NCBI RefSeq assembly: GCF_901933205.1
Contig: NC_044577.1
Coordinates: 3,173,321-3,237,320, forward strand
Direction of reading: 5' to 3'
Length of the DNA stretch: 64,000 nucleotides
From: Camarhynchus parvulus
Lineage: Eukaryota; Chordata; Aves; Passeriformes; Thraupidae
Shown: in pieces, positions 14,176 to 27,150 of the stretch
Layout of the letters: each line of letters starts with the position of its first letter
How positions within the stretch are numbered: the stretch's first letter is position 1
The notes under the pieces: model-generated
The model's database searches: none
What the model was told of the DNA's origin: nothing
Seen by the model: only the letters and a program-made list of their open reading frames with translations
Program-made: the position numbers and the translations under genes

Positions 14176-16684
14176 TCTGGACAGGGAGAATGCTGATGAT
14201 GGCACCTGGATGAGCACCTGTTCTGTGGGGAGGGGGAGAGAAATAACTTTCCAAGCATCACAAACCATGGAAGGCCTGCTCCATGTCCCTGCTGCCACAC
14301 AGCCCCGGGCTGCCAGGGAGGCTGAAGGAGGGCACACATTGCTGTGGTGGCCAGCCCAGCTGGCTGTGATCACACCAGAGAGCTCCAGGCTCGTGGCACA
14401 TTCCAGGGGACACCCTGGGACAGGTGGGATTAGTGCTGCACACTCGGTCAGGCTCAGCAAGCAGCACTGCCGAGCCCAAACTCGCTGCAGGATCTTCTGT
14501 AGAGCAGCTCCAAATCTAACAGCAGCAATTTAACAATCCAATGGAAACCATCAGCTCATTAATCTGTCCATAGCCTTCCCCAGTTTCCAAATCTTGCTAT
14601 ACATCCTGCACAGGCTGAATTTTCCCTTGAATGAGCCAACATGGGCATAAGGCCCAACTGCAGCTGAGTGTTCTGCAGACCCAGGATGGCTTAAGCTCGA
14701 AACAGCCACATGTTGTCACCAAACCTCTTGTAGAGAAGCTTTTCCAAAGTGTGTCATTTCTGCACAGCTCTCATTTCATAATAAGTGCCTACACCACCTG
14801 CAGCTCTACAAACTCACCTGAGCCAGTCACAGCAGAACTCACCTGGTTTTGCACTGAGGCAATGCCATAGCACCCAGCACATGGCTTTTCCTGGGAGCAC
14901 ACCAAAAACCAGGCAGTGAGGACTCCCACAGGGGCTTTGGTTTTTCATACTCTGAATACACCTTATTTTAATCAGACTATATCACATTTTTATACCACTT
15001 CCTGCTGTCTGTAGCCACTGAGATTTTGCACCATTTTTGGTGTTTCAGTGATTCTGCATGGATAGTGAGCCTTTCACATCATGGCTGGGATGTTACTCTC
15101 TTATTTTCACAGGCAAAGCACAACTCAGATAGACTGGAGGCAGAAATGGGAGGTGGTGATGAGTGTGAGTGGGAGGCACCATGGGCTGGTGGTGAAGGTT
15201 TGCTTTGATTCCTCTGACTACAAAAGCTTCCTCAGTAGAGAAAGCATTTTCAACTGTCTAAACAAAACCTTTGTCTATGCAAATTCAAACCCATTCTGAC
15301 ATAAAATTAAAGCTATTGTTAGTATTATTTTTTAAAGGTCATGAATATGCCATAAAGGATGATCAAAGCATTAGAAATATACAACAGGTTAAGAAAAGAG
15401 TTGCTGTTTCCATTTCTAAGGAAAACACAGACCATCAATGCTTATTACTGATAGTAATGGTGGAAGCAAGCATCACCTGTTCTCAGGACTGGCTGACCAT
15501 TTCTATTATAAAAACGACCTCTCAGCTGGCTTGAACTTTGCCAAACCTTAACTAGTTGGTTGGTTGTTTTTTTTTTTTTTCCAAAATAATTTGGAATAAT
15601 TCATGAAAGGATGGGTTAGTTACCCCATTTTGAAAACAATATTTTTAATATCATTTAATACCTCAATTCATGGTTTGAAAGCAAGACTGGAAATCCGATA
15701 CTGACAGAGTTTTAATTAACTCTCAGTGGAACCTGGATGAATTGCAACAGTTTGAGAAGTCTCATAAAGGTCTCACTGAACTGTAGTAGATTGGGAGGGA
15801 TTTAGGAAAAAAGAACAGAAGAAGAAATTTTCCCTTGCTTTTTCAGTGAAGCTTCTTTCCCTGCAGTGGCCAACAATCATGAAGGGGTATTTTACCTCAT
15901 TCAAATGCAAAGGAAGTAAAACACCAATAGGAAATGGAAAAATCCATTAGGACTGGATAATAAAGAACCAGGGAAAAGGCCTATAGGATTGGAAACTTCT
16001 CTGTGGACTGATGGCATTCAGCTGTTAACGATCAGACCTAGTACAGTACAGTAACTCAGGAGCCTAGTTTATAGAGAAATAATCTGGAAAGAGATAAATC
16101 CATCCCATTTCTTTAAGGGGTAAGTTAATCAAAACTGAAGACAACTGGAGAGAGTTAAGGAACTAATAATTAATTGGTAAGCACAAATACACTGATATTT
16201 TAAAAGCACCTTCATAAAAATGCATTTGCCTGGATAATAAAGAAGGTATATGTTGATTTATTAATCAAGAGTCACCTTGCTGAAACACAGATAATGACTA
16301 AAATAAATTTCCACTCGGCTAACCTTAGAGTGTGTTGTGTACTTATGAGCTTGAAACAGCATATAGAAAACTTACTGAGAGTTTTATTCAGTTACTTATT
16401 CAAATTACATGTCGAAGTTTCACTAAGCTCTTCCCTTAAAAAACCCCAGCAGTTAAGAGTAAGGGATGCCAAGTAAAGCATGCAAAAGCAAATACTTTCT
16501 TTCTGGCACTGTGTGAAGTCCTTCCTAGCTCCCTTTATCTAGTAAATCCCACAGAGGCTGATTTTTCCAGCACTGCCTTTGATTCCCTCTGCTCCCCGAG
16601 TGAACTCCACCAATCGATGGGGAGCCAAACCACACCCCTGGTTATTAATGAAGGTATCAACTAGCGAGCACAGAGCCTCCGTAC
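14176..16684. other. Intronic, nothing recognised
   Basis: A relatively GC-rich patch at 14215-14500 directly follows the ERVL-like LTR and gives overlapping open frames on both strands, none resembling a known protein. The rest is AT-rich, with a T14 run near 15567. Confidence 0.55.
16679..16684 (-). promoter_or_regulatory. SPAG16: 5' splice site of SPAG16 exon 16685-16870
   Basis: The minus strand reads AACAG|GTACGG. The GT and the exon-side CAG are consensus. The C at +4 and G at +6 are not, so the site is of moderate strength. Confidence 0.82.
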
Positions 16685-16870
16685 CTGTTCACATCCCAGA
16701 TTTTGCTGGTGCAGTCGGCGGAGGCAGAGGCCACGAAGTCGCCGCAGGAGTGCCAGGAGCAGCCCCGCACGGTGCGGGAATGGCCCCGCAGGGTCAGGAT
16801 GCAGCCGCTCCTCGACAGGTCCCAGAGCCGCACCGTGGTGTCACCGCTCGATGTCACCAGCTGGGTGCCA
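16685..16870 (-). CDS. SPAG16: SPAG16 internal exon (WD40 repeats), 186 nt
   Basis: This is the exon that follows 38340-38483 in the transcript. Its first base completes the split serine (AG+T), giving a Pro-Ser-Gly junction. It then has 61 codons and ends with AG. The peptide includes SSGDTTVRLWDL, LRGHSR, SWHSCGDFVASAS and TSKIWDVN. These form a full WD40 blade with the canonical Gly-His and Trp-Asp pairs, and most of a second blade. The wording strongly matches SPAG16 (SSGDTTV.LWDL, WHSCG.FVAS, TSKIWDVN), so family assignment is secure. The acceptor has a clear pyrimidine tract (gttttttctcctcgagcag) and the donor is GTACGG. The exon is strikingly GC- and CpG-rich for its AT-rich surroundings. 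An Arg stands in VRGCSW where a large hydrophobic residue is expected, and ADCTSK differs from the human order I recall. There is no stop or frameshift, so it looks functional. Confidence 0.95.
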
Positions 16871-16892
16871 CTGCTCGAGGAGAAAAAACACG
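16871..16892 (-). promoter_or_regulatory. SPAG16: 3' splice site of SPAG16 exon 16685-16870
   Basis: The minus strand reads gttttttctcctcgagcag directly before the exon. The pyrimidine tract is good but is broken by a CGAG just before the CAG. Confidence 0.85.
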
Positions 16893-17072
16893 TCTGAGCC
16901 AGGAGACTGCTGAGAAATGTTCAAGCAAAATAATTTAGCTCTGTTTGGAAAGACAGGTTAAGTTGCATTTGTTGATTTTACCTTAAATACATATGAAGAA
17001 AAATGATTTTTGGAAATGTTCGTGTTTTTACTGTGCACAGTTTTCTGACATGCGATAGATGAAGTGGCCACA

Positions 17073-17691
17073 TGTGGGAACCCAGAACATCCCTCTGGCT
17101 CTCCAGGACCCCTGCCAGGGGGCTCAGAAGCCCTGGCACAGAGCCCAAAGCCCAAAATGCCTGTGGTTTTGATTATGACCCGTGGAGCAAATTACCAACC
17201 TTATATGAAGATCAGCAAGCCACAACAGTTTCAGTAGAATAATAGTGAAGTTATCATGGGGTGGAAAAGTAGATTTTGGGGTTTCTAGAATGGGGGTTCA
17301 GAAGGCAAGATGGAGGGATCTGGGCATGTCCAGCCTTTCTCCTTCTTCTTCTTGGCCTCCATCTTCTACTGTGATGTTGGCAGTTTTAGATTGGTTTAGA
17401 GTAGAAGCTCACTGTCTAACATAGGTGATAGGTATTGGGAAGTTATGGTAAACATTGTACACGTAGTTTTTAGTATAAAGACATAGCACCGCCCTGAGGG
17501 CAGGCAGAGTGCCTGGAACTGTCCTGCTGGATGGACCTCGGCAGGGCAGGAGAAAATTTTTATAGATAAGATGCAATAAACAACCTTGAGACCGAGAAAT
17601 GAAGAGCTCTGACTCATTCTTCAAGTGCTCAGGCTGGGAAAAGAGACTTTTAAAAATCCTGGGGTCACAATGACCCAGAAAGACCCTGAGA
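17073..17691 (+). mobile_element. Solo LTR of a 619-bp family, copy 1 (6-bp target duplication)
   Basis: This LTR starts TGTGGGAACC and ends CTGAGA. It is flanked on both sides by gccaca (17067-17072 and 17692-17697), a perfect 6-bp target duplication typical of class II (ERVK-like) retroviruses. AATAAA lies at 17575-17580, followed by the sequence expected for the end of R and U5. It is homologous over its full length to 37712-38330. The 3' end is GA, not the canonical CA. It lies about 200 bp from the acceptor of the 16685-16870 exon, antisense to SPAG16. No internal retroviral sequence adjoins it. Confidence 0.9.
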
Positions 17692-18259
17692 GCCACATAT
17701 TAATAAATACACTATCAAAAGAGAGATAGGAAGTAGCTATCCCCACAGGAAAGTAAATATGGCTTTCAAATAAATTCCTACTTTTTGCAGTTCATTTATG
17801 AGTTAACCAGAGCTTTCAAAATCCAACAAGACAGATTCAGGGAAGAATATTTTGTTATTTTCCAGATTAATAAAATTTTTGACATATATGTATTTTTTAA
17901 AAGCATCCTAATTTTGTTTTTTCTAACTCTGTATAAACACTTCAACACATTCACCATTGCTTGGGGTCATTGATACATTGCATAAATGAAAAATACAGAG
18001 TTCATCTCAGATTTTTTTTGGCCAAATCTCAGATATAAACTAGTATAATTCTGTTTTCTTAAAGCATGGACATATGGCTTCAGATTAAGAGTCCATCTGT
18101 AACATTTTATATAACTAGTAAGGGATTCTTAATAAAATAATTAGAAAAAGTATGTAGAGTGTTCCTCTTATTAAACCCTCCCAGACCTACCCTGTGGCTC
18201 AGGATTTCTTTGTGCTTAAGAAGAATCCATGGATTTTTTTTTCCCTATGAGTAATTGAT

Positions 18260-19330
18260 TTTTGAACATATGCAAACCTTTGGCAACTGCAATCTCTTAT
18301 GTCAATGAATTCCAAAATTTAATTATGCCTTGTGTGAAAAGCTGCTCTGGGGTCTTAAACGCCTTAGTTCATTTTGTTTCATGCTTCTAATTCTACTGCT
18401 GTGATTAAAAGCAAACACTGAGTGCACCTTCAACATGTCTGAGTGTGCCACCAGCCATGGTGGGACAGGCCCTGTCCTGTTCCCCTGCCAGGATGGAGAC
18501 TCTGACTCATTCCTTGTGCAGATGTGATTCCAGCCCTTGGAGCACATTTCTCATCCCTCTCAGCACCCTGCCAGCTGAAAGGAAAGGAACAGGTACCCAA
18601 GGAAGGTACACAAAGGCACTGTTTGCTGCTTTATTCTATCTTCTTTCCATTTAGTTACTATTTTTGGCACTACTGAAGAGAAATTTTCAGCAAACTGACC
18701 ACAGTGGCTCTGAGATCTCCTTCCTGAGTACTGATAATTAGACACACTCTTACCTATTATCTATTCTTATCTTAGGACTGTTTCTTCCTGTGTGCATTCC
18801 TTTGTCATCACCTGCACTGAATTTCAGCTGCTGCTTCACCATGAAATCAACTGTTGAGACAGGAATCTTTTCCTGTAATTCTTCACATGCTCCTTTGCAC
18901 TGCCCTGGCTAATGAGCAAACTCATCCACCTCACTCCCTTCCCCAGTTTCCAAGATCATCTTAATAACTTAGGTCCCAGCACAGATCCCTGTGGGACTCA
19001 GAAATTAATTTCTCCGTTCTGAAAGTGACATTTGATTCCTATCCTTTCACCAGTTTTTAAACTCGTGAAATAAATTTCCTTTTTATTCAGGACAGTTCTG
19101 CTTCCATGAGAGTTTCTGTGAAATGACCTCAAGAAGAATTTGCAGAAAAATCCAAGTATAGGAAATTCATGAACCTCCCTTGATCAAGTGCTCAATAAAC
19201 CCTTCAGAGAATTCCCAACCGATTTCTGAGGCTTAATTGCCAAAGCCATGCTCACAGCTCCCAGGGCTTCACTGCCATAAATGTATCCATGGATCCTGTA
19301 ATTTGCCTCTTTAATATAATTCCTATCAAG
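18260..19330 (-). mobile_element. Old CR1 LINE fragment (ORF2 end / 3' region)
   Basis: Read on the plus strand this is the reverse complement of a CR1 element. Recognisable stretches include gtgtgaaaagctgctctgg near 18335 and cccagcacagatccctgtgg near 18977. Further ones are gcttaattgccaaagccatgc near 19231 and tcctgtaatttgcctcttta near 19293. These occur in the order found in old amniote CR1 copies. It is highly diverged, with no usable reading frame. The limits are approximate to about 100 bp. Confidence 0.72.
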
Positions 19331-22300
19331 ATATGAAAATTAGATCAATCCATCTAGAATGCCTTCATCTCAAAATCTTTTAAAATATTGAAAAAAGTTA
19401 ACACAGCCCTCCCAGGAATAACAAAAGGTTTTCACTTTCTAAGCAAAAATCTGTTTAAATTGTTTTCATACTAAACAAAAACAAGAAACAGGAAAAATGT
19501 TTGGGGATAATACACAAAAGTACAGGTCAGAAATAGTTAAGCTGTAGGTTTTCAGACCAATTTCTGCCATTATCTGAGCAACATCAATAAGATGACCTTG
19601 CCCTTAGGATCCAATAAACTCTTTTATTTGAATAATGGCAAAGGTCCTATCTCAGGCAGTAGAAATCCTTCTTCCAAATCTCTGGATATAAAATTGTGGG
19701 AACTGAAAAGAGCTCAAGGGTTGATCCTAAGCACTATTGTAAAACTCTGAGTAAGAATACACTCAGAGATATTTAATTCAGTGCTGCAGTTAATTAAAAA
19801 AAAAAAGGTCTGGGACCTGTGGTGTCAACCCTTTTATGTTATATTCTCCTTTTCCAATAGATGTCCACTGAATCACTTGGTAAAAGTAGCTGCTACGACA
19901 GCTTGAAATATGTGTATCATTTACCTGATAGATCTTAAGGGAGAACTTGCCACTATGAAAGATCACCCAGCCAAGATTTTGACTATTTTTAACACTTGCA
20001 GTTTAGGTTGCTATTTTTTGTTGAAAATATCATTATAATATTCATTAATGCAGTTACACCCCCATGCCTCAGACAAAGCTCTGAGAGATTAATCTCTCAA
20101 CATTTTTTTATAACGTTGCACAAGAATAGTCCTGAAGCTTTTGTCACACATACCAGAGCATAAAAGCTTGAAGTCTGAGTAGGGGTTCTGAGGAGACCCT
20201 AATTTTGTCAAGCTGTCAGGAATAAATGTGCTTTTGTTAACGAATCACTTTCAGTTTTAATAAGCCAGATCTCAGTTCTGGAGATAGATAAAATTAGAGA
20301 AATGACAAATCATCATAGCCCTTATAAATTTATAAAATAAGAGCTTAAAACAAATTCAGAGTCAGGTATAAAGTGGGACTGATGAAATCTGCAATTGATG
20401 CAGAGGGAAACGTGCACTGCCACTGTTGTGAATCACAAAAAAAGAGATATATGGCTTATGCATTTTTTAATATATAATCCCCAAAATGCTACACAAAGAA
20501 CTGGTTCCTTGGGCTGAATTTCAAAAATACACCATCCAGGCAGTGATGAAAATCTTTCAGAAAACAGATGTGAGCAGGAAGGTAGTTCAAATGGATTCAA
20601 TTTGGCAATCTGCAGCAGGGGAAGGAGTTACAAGTGAGGTTTAGCACTCCTTACAGATCAAAGGAGAAAAAATAGTGGAGACTGGAAACAAAAGTGCAGC
20701 AGGAAGCAGTTTTAAGGGACAGACTGACAGTGGAAGTAAGGGCAAAAATACTCAGGAATACAGGAACCCAGTGCCCCAGCCCCCTACAACACAAGTTCCC
20801 CAATATTCCCTGTGCATAAAAAAAGCATCAGGTCATTAAAGGATGGGGATCTGTGATTATCCATGTAGGAACTTAACACCAGCATTTTTGGGAAGCACAA
20901 AGGGAATGGCGGCTGTCAGGGCTGCTTCACACAGGGGCTGCACTCCCTGCTCAGGAAACCCTCCTGGTCAGGATTCACACCAGACACACACATAATGAAC
21001 AGGAAAGTGCTGTGTCAAGCCAAGTCAGACATCTAAATCAAGATGCTGCTATTAGGAAGAAGCCCTATCTACTTAACAGCTGATCAGTAATGACACACTT
21101 TCTCTGATTTGCAGCATTTTTCAGTCCTGGGAGATAAAAAGAAACGCTCCAAAATCTGAGGTAATGTTTTGTTACCCATGGCTGCAACGTTTTTGTATGG
21201 TGCCATTTTTCCTTAAAGAGCATGTGGGGGAGAAACAAATGTATCAAGGAAGCAGCTGTTTTTATGATTTAGGCTGTCAGTTTACCCAGATATGGTAGTC
21301 ACACAGTCCTTTATCATATGACTGATTAAAAAAAAAAAGTATGCTGATTTTGATATTAAAACATGAAAATATGACCTCAGCCTTAATTCTCAGCAGCAAT
21401 ACATAAACTCCATTTCAATTTCAGACTGATCACTAACAGGGAAAGCTCAAAAAAATCCTGTGCACTGTGCATATATCTAATTCAGAGGAGAATAAAATAC
21501 TTTGTTTTTTAACAAATACATCAAAGAACTAGACAAGATATTAGGAGACAAGAAAAAGGTAAATCCTATCTTGTTCTGTCACTTCAAACACAATCATATG
21601 TATGCAAATAACTTTGCCAGCTGTCAGAAATGTGGTGTTTTTGTAAAGAAGCAGCACCTCTGTGCATGGTGCTCTGTGGATCCCTAACAGTTGGGTTGGT
21701 ATGGTCTTGTGTGGCTTGGTTTTGGGGGTTTTCTGTTTGTACTTTACTAGCAGACCAAAGGACTTTATGGATGAAACATGCCTGTATTGAATAAAGTATT
21801 TGTATAGAAGAATCTTTCCAAAACTCTAGGCAATGGAGTTGGCACCCATAACCCCTGTCTTGCCTCCATGGATAGACCATTTTTAAAACCATGAAATGTA
21901 CATAAAGTTCTACCTTTCAGCTGATTTCTGGTATTCCTAACTGGTACTGTAAACTTGCTCTTCCAGAAACAATGAGAGTGGAAAAAACTTTGGAAACATT
22001 AATTCCACCTTCCACAAAAAGCGATGGAACATTAACTTCTCAAGCCTTACATCTTTCCTCCCCATATATTCTAAACACACACACATTTCCTTTCATTACA
22101 CATTCCTGCTCCTTCCAGCTTCACTGTTCTCACTACAAAGACACCTCTCCATTAACACTTCCCAAGTTGTAGACACATTAATAATTAAGATTCATACTCA
22201 GCAACAACACGAGCCTTTGGCACAGAGTCACTTTGCAGCATTTCAGGGGGCTGAGTGCCTCTGTGGAGTGCCACTCAGGTGAAGGCAACAGCTACACCAA

Positions 22301-22561
22301 CAGCACTCCTCTGTAAATGTGTCACTCCTAACATCAGCAGCCAAAGTTCAAATACTCTCCTGCTTCAAATATTTCTGGACAATGGACTCAGGTCTGGGTC
22401 TCAGGCTGCTCCAGGGGATTGCTCACATTCCCTCTCAAGACCCTGTGGCCAACAACAGTTCTCAAAGCAAAACTAAGCCAAACACAACCGGGGTTCAAGT
22501 TTTTTGTCCTAAAAAAGCTGCAGCAAGAGGCAGCATCTGACTGGAGCTTAAACAATGCAAG
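19331..22561. other. Intronic, nothing recognised
   Basis: AT-rich sequence between the old CR1 fragment and the ERVL-like LTR copy 2. No exon or repeat could be supported. Confidence 0.55.
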
Positions 22562-23018
22562 TGATGCCTCAGGTTTTAACTTTTATAGTTTTCAGATTCT
22601 GTGCTGATTTAGTGTGTAAATCTGAGCTTCATATTACTGGATGGTGAGCTCTCTTCACAGAGCAGGAAGACAAAACAATTCCTTCTCTAGCTGGGGACCA
22701 AGGACAAATGATCCAAATCTCAGGCCCAAAAGCATAAAAAATGTGGGCTGAAGAGAGAAAAACAAGAGGAATGGGAATTCATCATCTAAAGCTATAATTA
22801 GATAATTAACTCCAATATGCTAATAGACCAGAACTTATAAAAGTGAGACCCTGTGACCAGGTGTCCATTTTGTCACCATTTTGGGTCCATCTTGGGTGTA
22901 GCCCTGGCTGGGCTCTTGTGCTGCCCAAGGTGGATCCATGGAGGCCTTTTAATAAATCCCTGCTTTACTCTTTAACTCTGTCTGGCCTCTGCTCTAGGTC
23001 AGCCTTCACAAGGCATCA
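22562..23018 (+). mobile_element. Solo ERVL-like LTR, copy 2
   Basis: This copy is 457 bp. It starts TGATGCCTCAGG and ends GGCATCA, giving perfect 7-bp inverted ends (TGATGCC/GGCATCA). TATAAAA lies at 22836-22842 and AATAAA at 22951-22956. Flanks are gcaag on the left and gcaac on the right, a likely 5-bp target duplication with one change, which is the size expected for ERVL elements. It sits in the intron between the two SPAG16 exons, sense to the plus strand and so antisense to the gene. Confidence 0.88.
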
Positions 23019-26000
23019 GCAACACAACAGCAAATCTTAAACATATAGTTCAAAATGTTACAGGGGAAAGGATCTTTCACCATGACAGTGGAAAAACACT
23101 TCAAAATCAATATTCCAACCAGTTAATTGGAAAAAATCTGTCTCTTATTCACCTCTGTTCATGCAATTATTCTAAAGCAAAATTCTAAAAGCCTCCATGT
23201 TATTTGCAGTATCAGCAAGGTTGACAGTGGGCACAGTAAAGTACAAGGGAAGAACTGCAAATACTGCTAAAGTTTACTTGAATTTTGGTGACATTTTCTG
23301 CTAGGTCAAAGAAGAAAGATAAAGAAAGAAAATGCCTAGGAAAAAAATTTATTCAATGAAGAACAGAAGTAATCAACACTGAATTCCTATGGAAGCATCT
23401 TTTGCCTACCTCCTTCATCATGTTAGCTATTGATTAAATAAAAATATCAAGAATTGATTGATCCTTTAGATTTCTGTCTTCCAATTTTGGTCAGAATTAC
23501 TCTGAGTTAAAAGTTACCAGAGGGAGTGGAAGAGAGCATAAGGAACATGTGCAAGGGGGTTGGGGGAAATACATCCTTGTAAATCTAATTAACTTGGAAA
23601 CAGGGTTAAAATCAGGGATCCAGACATGTACACTTAGGAAAGTAGACATCTACTAATGGAGTCCCACCTTTGGTTACAACAGCTGTATTTAAAAACTCCA
23701 TTTTCCAGTTGGTGCTGAAAACCATGTAAGGGAGGAAATGCCAAACACCAGTTCAGCTCTGCAGCCATTGCAACTCTTTTTTATTCTTCTATTTTGTCAC
23801 TGTCTTGCATTTTCCTCTCACCAGAGAAGGTGGAAATTGCAATGAATTTTAAAAATGTTGGAGTCAATTTACAATTTAAGAAGTTCCCATTAAAATGACT
23901 GAAAAGACAACGTGTGATTTTCTGCCTCACCAGGCAGGATGCTTGCGCAGTTCCTCTAAAAAGGATGATGTGGATCCAACTTTCTGTGGATCCAAAGGAA
24001 GATGGGACAAAGACTTGGAAGAGGAATTCACCAGGGATTACATGGAAACAGCATCTGGCTCAAAGTACTTTGAAATAAGAAGTGGAGTCCAGGGGAGTAC
24101 TAAGACCAAACCTCACAAATGCCTTTCCTATTCTTAGCCATTCTGAGGCATGCCCTGATCCTCACTGCTGGGAACTGGATGATGGTGCAGAAAATTCTGG
24201 CATGGAGAGCCATCCTTATGTTCTTAGTCTGCGTTTGAACAAAACACTCAGCTGCAAAGATTTTGTTTCTAAGATTTTGTGACCTTGAAACAGACTTCAG
24301 ATACAGTTAACTTTTTTGTTGCTGGAGTTCTGAGACTCATTAATTATTTACAGTGACACTTCTTATTAAGAACCGCTAGGTTTTTTTTGGATCCGTGGTT
24401 CATTTTGGGTGTTGCTTTAATTATCCTAGTGGTCTATGCATCTAAGACACATTTTAAGTAGTATTGTAATATATTTCATCCTTCAGAATAATCTTAAGCC
24501 AAATTTTCCTCACTTTATTAATAGATACAAAATGTCATTTTTAGAGAAGGTGAATGCTAGAATACTTAGCAGCAGAAACACAAAAATATCTTTGCTTTTC
24601 TCATTTATCATCAAAGGTAAGGAGAAAAAAAAATTAAATTTCAAAAATACAAAATCAATTATAAATTGACATTCTACAAGCCAAGGAAAGCCTTCCAAAG
24701 GCAGGAAGCAGGGCAGAACCCAGCAGATGGTGGATGGCACATGGGCACATGGCTTTTTGTCGGGGAAGGAAAACACAACCATCCTGCAAAATCCTTTGCC
24801 ATGAGGCTATTGGCTGGAAATCCTCAGAATCCTGTCAATGTGTACCACGCCAAGTGCAAAACTTGAGGCAATTTTTCACTCCACATTACCTAACTGGGAG
24901 ATCTTTCTGTGCTATTTCCTGCTCATACACTGACCTGTGCCAGGAGAAGCGTTTCCCCTCGTGCTGCCTGGCTGTGACAGCAAGGGCAAACAGGAAAGCA
25001 AGGTATTGGCACCAAATGCTTCTGGGCAGACTGACACCAGGACTAGGCATCACACAAGCAGCAAACTTCTGTTTGAATGAAGTTCACCTTCTCCATGAAA
25101 ACGTCCTCAAGGCTACTACCACTTTACAAGTGACAGGTTCACATCTGCAAACATTTAAATACAACATGCTCCTAACTACCAGAAAGAGTGCTGGTATGGT
25201 ATGGGTGAACTCCAAGGTAACAAATGCAAGCCATTTATTAACAAGTTTCAACTTAGCAAGTCCTCCACACTTTAAACCATCTTTCCTTTCTGACCTGAGT
25301 ACAGGTACCAGAAGCTGCTGTGTGAGCAATCCTGTTTCACCTGAGGCCTTTCCCACTGCTCTTACCTGCACATCTTCCTGCCCACTCTAAACACAGCCTA
25401 TAGTTCTGCATTCATAGGATCATTATAATGATTTTTAATCATTTTGTTAGCATGACTTTTTGTTACAATAATTTGGTATTTTCCAGATTGCTCCAATGCA
25501 GGTTACAAACGACACAGACCCGACTCAGGCCTGCCCCATTCAAATCCAGTAGCTGAGCTTGGTACTCCCCAAAAAATATTTATCATTTACTGCAGGCTAG
25601 ACTCTTTGATGTATAAAAATGCCTTAGCTGCCATGCAATATCATGTAATTAGAGGTAGTTATAAAATAAATTAGCTGCCTGGTAGAAAGCAGCTTTTAGT
25701 ATGTGTAAAATTGGCTTTTAGGAGGCTTGGGAAGCACACCAGGTAAGGAATAAAAATAAAAAAGCAGAAAGATAAACTAGTTACTATACTTGGAGATTAG
25801 AGGTAGCAAAATATGTGTCAGCAAGACAGCAGGCACTACACAATGCAGGGCTCTGGGCAAAAATTAGACAGCAATGAATTCCCTTTTTACAATTATTTAG
25901 CTTAAAAAAAAAAAAGATGCTTTTTCTAAAAACTTCGTGCCAATGCACATCTAGCAGCCCACAGCAAAATCAGATACCTGTTTAACAAGGGGTAGGAGAA

Positions 26001-27150
26001 TCCTGGCCTCCAGCTGGAAGCAGGGAGCTCGTGGGAGCCTGGCCAGTGATATCTCCAACAATTATGAGGCACTCTTATGCTGAAAGCAAACAGTGTTCCT
26101 GGGTCCAGTTGTGGCACTTTCCTGTAGCCTACTGCCAAGTAAATTTTCCTCCATTAACTTCATGAGAAATAACTATTTTACCTGAAATCAAATCTAATGA
26201 GTAAACATTGCAAAACTACCACATTTTCCAGAAATGAGATCTATTCTGTACCATTCCAATGCTTTCTCTCAAACAATCCAATGTAAGTTAAAGTCTTTCT
26301 GTACACTGTTAAATTTTTAAAATAATGTATTTAGTCCACATAAAATCATGCATAGTACCAATCAATATCCACGACATACATTAAACAGTGAGCCATTACA
26401 GTGTGATACTTCATCTCAACACCTATCCCATCCAGTTTGGTCATTTCTCCTCCACTGGAATGACTCCAAATCCTCAAATTGTAATGAAGGGCTGTTGAAG
26501 TAGGGAAAAAATGTAGTTTGGAAGGAGTTCAGATACATGAATTCCATGTACAGAACAGATTTATGACCTATATTAACAGTGATAATCCTGTGTCTCGGTT
26601 CCTCTGAAATGCAAAGTTGTGGCTCAGTCATTTTAAATCCATTATCATCCCCCGGTGGTGGTCCAGGGATGTCTAATCACAATCAATAGCCAGTAATGAA
26701 CCACAGTCATTAATTCCATTTGCATATTTGCATAAAATATCATTTTTAAGCTGCATGTTCATATGCAGAGAGAGTTCAATGAGCGCACAGAGATTTTGCA
26801 GCCGGTGGAAAGTTCTGCACTGGGATTTGAACGCTCCCAGGCCCCTGGAAGGATATTTAACTCACTCTGTGTAATGATCCTGACAGTGAACGCCAAGAAA
26901 ACACATAGGACAGTGCATGAGCCCAGTGTTTGTACTTGGGGCAGGTGATGAGCTCACTGAGCCATGCCCTGGGGATACAGGGACACAGCTTGAGGATGGG
27001 GAGTGAGTTAATGGAGACAGTGATCAATAAAAATCTTACTGCAAGAGTGGAGGAGGAATGGAAATGCTGAACATGAGCAGAATCCTGGGCTGATACATGA
27101 GAAAGCAGAATAGCAAAGTGAATATAAATGTCCACCCTTTCTCTGAAAAG
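23019..27150. other. Intronic, one unexplained long open frame
   Basis: The plus strand is open for 218 codons at 24734-25390, with no recognisable domain, signal peptide or membrane segment. Otherwise this is AT-rich unique sequence. Confidence 0.5.

Larger units (their letters stand above)
1..16684 (-). other. SPAG16: Part of the next SPAG16 intron, downstream in the transcript
   Basis: This sequence follows the GTACGG donor at 16684-16679 on the minus strand. I looked on the minus strand for the remaining WD40 blades of SPAG16 (W-D and G-H motif pairs next to splice sites) and found none. It is therefore probably part of one large intron that continues past the left edge. The assignment is inferred from gene order, not from a visible acceptor. 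Confidence 0.75.
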
